This document shows, piece after piece, positions 5,573-8,965 of a stretch of DNA of 8,965 bases. The position numbers and the translations under genes were made by a program. The stretch lies in the NCBI GenBank assembly GCA_030018635.1, contig JASEHU010000072.1:1-8965 (forward strand), in the 5' to 3' direction. Source of the DNA: a bacterium (lineage in GTDB: Bacteria; UBA9089; CG2-30-40-21; SBAY01). The notes under the pieces were generated by a model that saw nothing but the letters and a program-made list of their open reading frames with translations, had not been told where the DNA came from and did not search any database. The stretch's first letter is position 1. The number at the start of each line of letters is the position of its first letter.

Positions 5573-5992
5573 ATGATTGTTGAGTATATCCATGAGGCTC
5601 TTCGACGAGCCAAATATGAAATCATTGATGATGATGAACTATTTTATGGAGAAGTACCAGAACTTAAAGGGGTATGGGCACAAGGAAAAACATTAGAATT
5701 ATGTCGAGAAAATCTCGCAGATGTAATTGATAGTTGGATCCTGATTCGTCTTAAAAAAGGTCTTGAGATACCACATTTAGGCAAGAGACAAATTAAGGAA
5801 TTGAAAAAATTGGAAAAAAGAAATCACAGAAAAAACGATGAAAATGAACCGTCCCAGATATTTCCAAATCGGCAGGTGAAAATTATCAGGCTCTGTTTAA
5901 TTGGATTTCACTTAAAGAATAGCTGTCGTAGATTAGGGGATAAGAAATTTTCTAACTGGAGGAAATATAACCCAAATTTTGACATTTATTAA
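5573..5992 (+). CDS. HicB-like antitoxin with a repeat-derived C-terminal tail
   Basis: Residues 1 to about 75 are a complete HicB-like (UPF0150) partial RNase-H fold. The landmarks are EALRRAKYEI, FYGEVPELKGVWAQGKTL, CRENLADVIDSWI and LKKGLEIP. This fold normally pairs with the HicA mRNA interferase, but no HicA is seen on either side. From about residue 82 the frame runs through the 5816-5856 element end, which encodes the NDENEPSQ region, and then through about 45 residues of low-complexity tail with no family resemblance. The original 3' end was therefore probably replaced or extended by an insertion, and this 139-residue product is chimeric. The SD is weak at this start. A better-placed SD (GGAAAGGG, 5542-5549) serves a 9-codon frame at 5554-5583 that overlaps the hicB start and may couple its translation. 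It lies directly after the attC-like element. Confidence 0.72.
   Translation: MIVEYIHEALRRAKYEIIDDDELFYGEVPELKGVWAQGKTLELCRENLADVIDSWILIRLKKGLEIPHLGKRQIKELKKLEKRNHRKNDENEPSQIFPNRQVKIIRLCLIGFHLKNSCRRLGDKKFSNWRKYNPNFDIY
5816..5856. mobile_element. Inverted copy of the 4421 element end inside hicB
   Basis: The reverse complement of 5816-5856 matches 4421-4461 at 38 of 41 positions, starting TGGGACGGTTCATTTTC. It is oriented as a right end facing the left end at 4421, so the two frame a 1,436-bp segment holding mntA, hepT and hicB. It could equally be a solo end left by a decayed element. It lies within the hicB reading frame. Confidence 0.75.
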
Positions 5993-6024
5993 GAGAAAAT
6001 GAATATATTGAATGAGGAAATAGT

Positions 6025-6291
6025 ATGGAGATACAAATTGATCCACATACATTAGAACGAGCAGAGGAACGAGGTACGAATGAAAAAGAAATCAAAGATG
6101 TTATCAATACAGGTTTTTCTATCCCTGCTAAATATGGGCGTGTTGGAAAAGCTATAGTATATCACTTCAAACAGATGCGGCACAACAAATACTATGAGCA
6201 AAAAAGGGTTGAAGTATTTTATATTATTGAAGAAAATGTAATAGTAACTGTAACTGTTTATGTATTTTATGGAAAGTGGGAGGAAGGATAA
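6025..6291 (+). CDS. DUF4258 protein, probable RelE/BrnT-like toxin
   Basis: An 88-residue protein of the DUF4258 family. It begins with the family's helix HTLERAEERGTNEKEIKDVI, followed by strands ending in VEVFYIIEENVIVTVTVYVFYGKW. DUF4258 proteins are small alpha/beta proteins related to RelE/ParE/BrnT-type ribonucleases and are often found beside DUF2283 proteins, as here; toxin function is inferred from that pairing. GAGGA at 6013-6017 precedes the ATG. The stop is 1 nt before the DUF2283 start, so the pair is almost certainly co-translated. No catalytic residues can be assigned with confidence. Confidence 0.78.
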   Translation: MEIQIDPHTLERAEERGTNEKEIKDVINTGFSIPAKYGRVGKAIVYHFKQMRHNKYYEQKRVEVFYIIEENVIVTVTVYVFYGKWEEG

Positions 6292-6292
6292 A

Positions 6293-6508
6293 ATGAATAT
6301 TATTTATAATGACAGAACAGATTTTCTTTATATCCGATTAGATGATAGAAGACAGGAAATTATAAACGAGCGAGTCTCTGATGATATTGTACTGGATATA
6401 GGTAAGGATGAAAGAGTGATAGGGATTGAGATTCTTAATGCTTCAAGACATGTATCTTTGGAAAGACTCTTTCCTGTTAGATATGAAGTTTCAAAAATGG
6501 CAGTTTAG
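6293..6508 (+). CDS. DUF2283 protein, probable partner antitoxin
   Basis: A 71-residue DUF2283 protein. It shows the family core YNDRTDFLYIRL, a central VSDDIVLDIGKDERVIGIEIL and the closing NASRHVSL. The frame is open 11 codons further upstream, inside the DUF4258 gene, but the ATG at 6293 follows a strong GGAGGAAGG stretch (6279-6287) and fits the family N-terminus, so it is the chosen start. DUF2283/DUF4258 is a recurrent two-gene arrangement predicted to be a type II toxin-antitoxin module. The role of this protein as the antitoxin is inferred from position and size. The gene is followed by a 191-nt spacer with no clear promoter. Confidence 0.78.
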   Translation: MNIIYNDRTDFLYIRLDDRRQEIINERVSDDIVLDIGKDERVIGIEILNASRHVSLERLFPVRYEVSKMAV

Positions 6509-6699
6509 ACTTATTGGCTACAGCAGATAACAGCAGGTTTACGACGCTATCGCTAAATTTTTGGCTGGTGATTAGTGGCTCATTGAAGGTTTGTTGTGAT
6601 TCTGAACATTTGGCTGTAATACGAAACATACATGCCTCTTTGGGGCACAAAGGAGGATGAAAATAGAGATGGATTTTCAGGGGAAATGGAGAAAAAGAG
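6509..6699. other. Spacer between two toxin-antitoxin pairs
   Basis: This 191-nt stretch starts with another CAGATAAC motif (6524-6531), the same 8-mer that opens the element at 5448, but no matching GTTATCTG end follows. TGGCT recurs four times between 6514 and 6616. A good SD, AGGAGG (6651-6656), precedes a short frame (ATG 6657 or 6669, ending at 6714-6716) that overlaps the next gene; it may be a leader or a relic. No convincing promoter was found. Confidence 0.3.
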
Positions 6700-7029
6700 A
6701 TGATATCCATGGATAGATTCAATAAGGAGATTCAAGGTATTGTAGAACAACTTATCAGAATATATAAACCTGAAAAAATCATCCTTTTTGGTTCTTTAGC
6801 GAAAGGGAAAATGAAGGAGGGTACAGACATTGACTTCTTTATAATTAAGAAGGATGCTCCAGAACTTGGTATTGATCGGATTCGTCAATTAGATGCACTA
6901 ATTAAATATAGACTTGCTACAGATTTCATTGTATATAAACCTGAAGAGGTGAAAGAGAGGCTAAAAATAGGCGACCCTTTTATAAAAAGTATCCTTAAGG
7001 AAGGGAAGGTTCTTTACGATGCAAACTGA
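6700..7029 (+). CDS. MNT-domain nucleotidyltransferase (second pair)
   Basis: A 109-residue pol-beta-type minimal nucleotidyltransferase with the motif GSX10DXD: Gly31-Ser32 and Asp43-x-Asp45 in GTDIDFFII. A third acidic residue, Asp75, lies in ATDFIVYKPEEV. It is clearly different from the 4787 protein, with a longer insert and a YKPEEVKERLKIGDPFI tail, and belongs to the set found beside PF05168-type HEPN proteins, such as the HI0073/HI0074 pair. It may nucleotidylate and so restrain its partner, by analogy with MntA, but this is unproven for the subfamily. GGAG at 6688-6691 supports the ATG at 6700; an ATG three codons later (6709) is possible. The gene overlaps the HEPN gene by 11 nt. Confidence 0.85.
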   Translation: MISMDRFNKEIQGIVEQLIRIYKPEKIILFGSLAKGKMKEGTDIDFFIIKKDAPELGIDRIRQLDALIKYRLATDFIVYKPEEVKERLKIGDPFIKSILKEGKVLYDAN

Positions 7030-7405
7030 GATTATCAAAGAATGGATTGAAAAGGCAGAAGAAGACTTTGGATTTGCCTCCACAAGTATTGAACATACAG
7101 ATTACTTTGCCCAAATCTGTTTTCATTTTCAGCAAGCGGCAGAGAAATATCTTAAAGCCTTTATCATTGCCAATGAATTAGAGTTTAGACCCATTCATAA
7201 TCTTTTGGAATTATTAGAGATTTGTAGAGAGAAAGAGTCTGAAATTTCCGAGATAGAGGAAGATTGTCGTTATCTTAATCCATTTTATATTGATACCCGT
7301 TATCCTGTCCACTGGCCTACTCACTATGATAAAGAAACAGCTATTAAGGCAAGAGATTCGGTAAAGGAAATAAGGAAATGGATAAGAGATTTCTTAGAGT
7401 TTTAA
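7019..7405 (+). CDS. HEPN-domain protein (PF05168 type, second pair)
   Basis: A 128-residue helical HEPN-domain protein. The family signature CFHFQQAAEKYLKAF (residues 35-49) is followed by PIHNLLELLEIC (His60) and the conserved Arg94-Tyr95-Pro96 in DTRYPVHWP. Unlike the 5071 protein it lacks the RX4HXY RNase motif, so it is a distinct HEPN subfamily, and ribonuclease activity should not be assumed. Its start lies 11 nt inside the upstream nucleotidyltransferase gene, preceded by a purine-rich AAGGAAGGGAAGG stretch, which implies coupled translation and complex formation. Such pairs are very common in thermophiles and uncultured anaerobes and are usually annotated as toxin-antitoxin systems. 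Confidence 0.86.
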   Translation: MQTEIIKEWIEKAEEDFGFASTSIEHTDYFAQICFHFQQAAEKYLKAFIIANELEFRPIHNLLELLEICREKESEISEIEEDCRYLNPFYIDTRYPVHWPTHYDKETAIKARDSVKEIRKWIRDFLEF

Positions 7406-7473
7406 AGGAAGTCGCCAGGCAAAACGGTCGACTGACAGAGCGTATCAATAGAGTTCTGCAGAATAACAATTAG
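7378..7473 (+). CDS. Possible 31-codon small ORF overlapping the HEPN 3' end
   Basis: A frame starting at ATG 7378, with AAGG 5 nt upstream, overlaps the HEPN gene by 28 nt and continues 68 nt beyond it. It encodes a basic amphipathic peptide, MDKRFLRVLKEVARQNGRL and so on, with stop at 7471-7473. The part past the HEPN stop is richer in GC and CpG than its surroundings and reads like real coding sequence, perhaps the tail of a lost gene. I do not recognise it, and it may be chance. Confidence 0.25.
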   Translation: MDKRFLRVLKEVARQNGRLTERINRVLQNNN

Positions 7474-7476
7474 AGT

Positions 7477-7555
7477 GTCATTGCAAGTAGCAAAACGACG
7501 AAACAATCTCTTTATTTGCAACAGGTTGAGATTGCTTCGCTTCGCTCGCAATGAC
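7477..7555. repeat. REP-like palindromic repeat
   Basis: GTCATTGCAAGTAGC opens the element and GCTTCGCTCGCAATGAC closes it, with inner CAATCTC/GAGATTG arms, giving an imperfect long hairpin of 79 bp. This GTCATTGC...GCAATGAC palindrome is a widespread intergenic repeat in many bacterial phyla. It lies just upstream of the permease remnant and may mark the rearrangement junction. Confidence 0.75.
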
Positions 7556-7585
7556 AAATTGTGCTATTTTATCCTATTTTGCAGA

Positions 7586-7702
7586 TCACATAATTACCCT
7601 TTAACCCAGACGGCGTTTCTTTTCCTTTCCGTAGTTGTACTTGTGGCTAATTTAATTGCCGATGTCCTCTACGCCTATTTGGACCCGAGAATTAGATATT
7701 GA
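7586..7702 (+). pseudogene. 3' remnant of a second DppB/OppB-type permease gene
   Basis: Thirty-eight in-frame codons and a stop match the end of the permease at 4297-4413. Of the 38 residues, 34 are identical, from SHNYPLTQTAFLFLS to AYLDPRIRY. About 16 of 117 nucleotides differ, mostly at synonymous third positions, and the final 15 sense codons are identical. Similarity stops abruptly at 7586; upstream is unrelated DNA and the REP-like repeat. The synonymous pattern shows that both copies evolved as working genes before this one lost its first 285 or so codons. The stop TGA overlaps the TTG at 7699 of the tgt frame, so the remnant probably marks the old 5' neighbour of tgt. The frame continues upstream to a GTG at 7475, but that part reads through the repeat and is not real. 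Confidence 0.85.
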
Positions 7703-8871
7703 GACAAATTTTACAAGAAAATTTTATTAAAAAACGAGAGGAGGGAATTCCGATATTTAAATTAATCAAGCAAGCCAAAAATTGCAAAGCAAGAGCAGGA
7801 GAAATAACCGTCGCTCATGGTAAGATTAATACCCCTGTGTTTATGCCTGTTGGCACTCAAGCCACGGTTAAATGTATGAGTCCGGAGGAACTTAAAAGTA
7901 TAGGGGCAGAGATTATTCTTGGTAATACCTATCACCTTTATTTACGGCCAGGGATGAAAATAATTCAAAAGGCAGGCGGCTTACACCAATTTATGCATTG
8001 GGATAGACCAATACTTACGGATAGTGGTGGCTACCAGGTATTTAGTTTAGGGGCATTACGTAAGATTACAGATGAAGGGGTAAAATTTCAATCCCACATA
8101 GATGGGTCATATCACCTTTTTAGCCCAGAAGTGGCAACGGAATTACAATTAGCCCTCGGCTCGGATATAATTATGGTTTTAGATGAATGCGCTCCTTATC
8201 CCTGTGAATATGACCAGGCAAAAGAGGCAAAGGATAGAACGACACTTTGGGCAAAAAGATGCAAGGATAGAAAACAGGCAGAAAATTCAGCCCTTTTTGG
8301 TATTGTGCAGGGCAATTTTTATAACGACCTACGGATGCAAAGCATAGCGGAATTAGTTAAATTAGACCTTGATGGATATGCCATTGGTGGTGTGAGTGTC
8401 GGAGAGCCAAAGGAATTGCTCTTTGAGGTAGTGGAATACACCTTGCCTGAGTTACCAAATAACAAACCTAAATATTTAATGGGGGTAGGTCCTCCAGAGG
8501 ATATTTTAAGGGCTGTAGAATTAGGTGTGGATATGTTTGACTGTGTTATGCCGACAAGGCATGCTCGAACAGGTCAAGTATTCACCGCAAATGGGCCATT
8601 AGTTATCAGAAATGCCTCTTGTGCAGAGGATTTTTCCCCAATTGACCCGGCTTGCGGCTGTGATACCTGCCAAAATTATTCACGGGCATACATCAGACAT
8701 CTTATTCATGCAGACGAAATCCTTGGTGTCCGCCTGACCACGACACATAACCTATATTTCTTTATTGATTTGATGCGAAGAATTAGAGAGGCTATCGCAC
8801 AAGATAGGTTTTTAGAATTTAAAAAGGAGTTTATGGGAAAATATAATTGTAGGGTGATAGATGGTAAGTAG
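7699..8871 (+). CDS. tgt: tRNA-guanine(34) transglycosylase
   Basis: Tgt exchanges guanine at the wobble position of GUN-anticodon tRNAs for preQ1, a step in queuosine synthesis. The (beta/alpha)8 barrel is complete. In numbering from the TTG at 7699, the catalytic Asp108 lies in TDSGGYQVFSL, the nucleophile Asp281 in VDMFDCVMPTR, and the zinc ligands are Cys319, Cys321, Cys324 and His350 (CGCDTC and THNLYFF). The position-34 pocket GDxxMVLDEC is present. The start is uncertain. TTG 7699 overlaps the permease-remnant stop and has no SD, whereas a strong AGGAGGG (7739-7745) sits 7 nt before an ATA at 7753, exactly where Tgt proteins usually begin (xFKLIK), giving the typical 372 residues. No ATG, GTG or TTG is available there. 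No queuosine partner genes are in the window. Confidence 0.95.
   Translation: MRQILQENFIKKREEGIPIFKLIKQAKNCKARAGEITVAHGKINTPVFMPVGTQATVKCMSPEELKSIGAEIILGNTYHLYLRPGMKIIQKAGGLHQFMHWDRPILTDSGGYQVFSLGALRKITDEGVKFQSHIDGSYHLFSPEVATELQLALGSDIIMVLDECAPYPCEYDQAKEAKDRTTLWAKRCKDRKQAENSALFGIVQGNFYNDLRMQSIAELVKLDLDGYAIGGVSVGEPKELLFEVVEYTLPELPNNKPKYLMGVGPPEDILRAVELGVDMFDCVMPTRHARTGQVFTANGPLVIRNASCAEDFSPIDPACGCDTCQNYSRAYIRHLIHADEILGVRLTTTHNLYFFIDLMRRIREAIAQDRFLEFKKEFMGKYNCRVIDGK
7739..7745 (+). promoter_or_regulatory. Strong Shine-Dalgarno aimed at a non-standard tgt start
   Basis: AGGAGGG lies 7 nt before ATA 7753 and 1 nt before ATT 7747, both in the tgt frame. Its position matches the N-terminus expected for Tgt and suggests that translation starts here on AUA or AUU, or that an original ATG was changed to ATA. 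It would make the 18 codons from TTG 7699 an artefact. Confidence 0.5.
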
Positions 8872-8917
8872 TGGTTCATAACATTTGATATTGTGGGTGC
8901 TCCAGTAGTCAGAATTC

Positions 8918-8965
8918 GGTGGTGTCCGTGAATAGCTAACTTGTGTAAAACAAGAGGATAAATTC
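8918..8965. mobile_element. Left end of a second IS256-like element, cut by the window edge
   Basis: These last 48 bases match 3223-3270 at 46 of 48 positions, beginning GGTGGTGTC and including GTGAATAGCTAACTTGTG. The sequence to the left (8910-8917, CAGAATTC) differs from the flank at 3215, as expected for an independent insertion. Whether this is another short MITE or a full element with a transposase lies beyond the window. Confidence 0.75.

Noticed and set aside
5428..5625. 65-codon minus-strand frame over the 5448-5529 element
   Set aside because: It is an open frame produced by the palindrome itself and the antisense of hicB, with no SD or domain.
5848..5922. 24 codons in another frame after the element end (PDISKSAGENYQALFNW)
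   Set aside because: It looks protein-like and might be a fragment of a lost gene, but it is too short and has no start or known family.
4757..6531. CAGATAAC/GTTATCTG as a dedicated regulatory motif of the toxin-antitoxin genes
   Set aside because: The same octamer also occurs inside the kinase gene near 355, and the 7-mer inside the permease near 3963, so the motif alone is not specific. Only the paired hairpin layout is notable.
7475..7585. N-terminal part of the open frame leading into the permease remnant
   Set aside because: It is a translation of the REP-like palindrome from a chance GTG. Only the codons from 7586 match the permease.
4300..7702. Recent tandem duplication of the permease end as the origin of the 3.3-kb insert
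   Set aside because: The copies differ at about 14% of bases with a synonymous bias, so they diverged long before. This does not fit a target-site or fresh segmental duplication.

Overview
The window is AT-rich bacterial DNA carrying ordinary chromosomal genes and a dense accessory insert. The chromosomal genes are an NtrY-type membrane sensor histidine kinase, a DppB/OppB-type ABC permease, and tgt (preQ1-dependent tRNA-guanine transglycosylase). Near-consensus sigma-70-type promoters (TTGACT-17-TATAAT and TTGACA-17-TATCAT) and Shine-Dalgarno sites confirm a bacterium. The density of solo toxin-antitoxin pairs, DUF4143 ATPase and hairpin repeats suits an uncultured anaerobic or subsurface lineage, but the window does not fix the phylum.

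Layout: 1-258 is a non-coding block of nested palindromes and tandem repeats. 259-1773 is the kinase. 1771-1835 is an inverted heptamer repeat. 1897-1925 is a strong promoter driving an AAA/DUF4143 ATPase (1961-3193). 3223-3416 is a 194-bp MITE with IS256-like ends and a perfect 8-bp target duplication, just upstream of the permease (3442-4413). 4421-4600 is a second, unrelated MITE-like element with an internal hairpin and T-tract. 4611-5992 holds a promoter, an mntA-hepT pair and a hicB-like antitoxin whose 3' end is overwritten by another copy of the 4421 element end, in inverted orientation. 6025-6508 is a DUF4258/DUF2283 pair. 6700-7405 is a second MNT/HEPN pair of a different subfamily. 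7477-7555 is a REP-like palindrome. 7586-7702 is an in-frame remnant of the last 38 codons of a permease paralogue. 7699-8871 is tgt. 8918-8965 is the start of another element with the same end as the 3223 MITE.

The simplest reading is a chromosomal permease/tgt neighbourhood that accumulated a small toxin-antitoxin island (4.4-7.5 kb) and several non-autonomous elements. The toxin-antitoxin pairs share tight or overlapping translational coupling. Two imperfect hairpins ending in ...AAC/GTT... bound the first MNT/HEPN pair and resemble, without fully matching, integron attC sites. There is no transposase, integrase, tRNA, rRNA or CRISPR array in the window.
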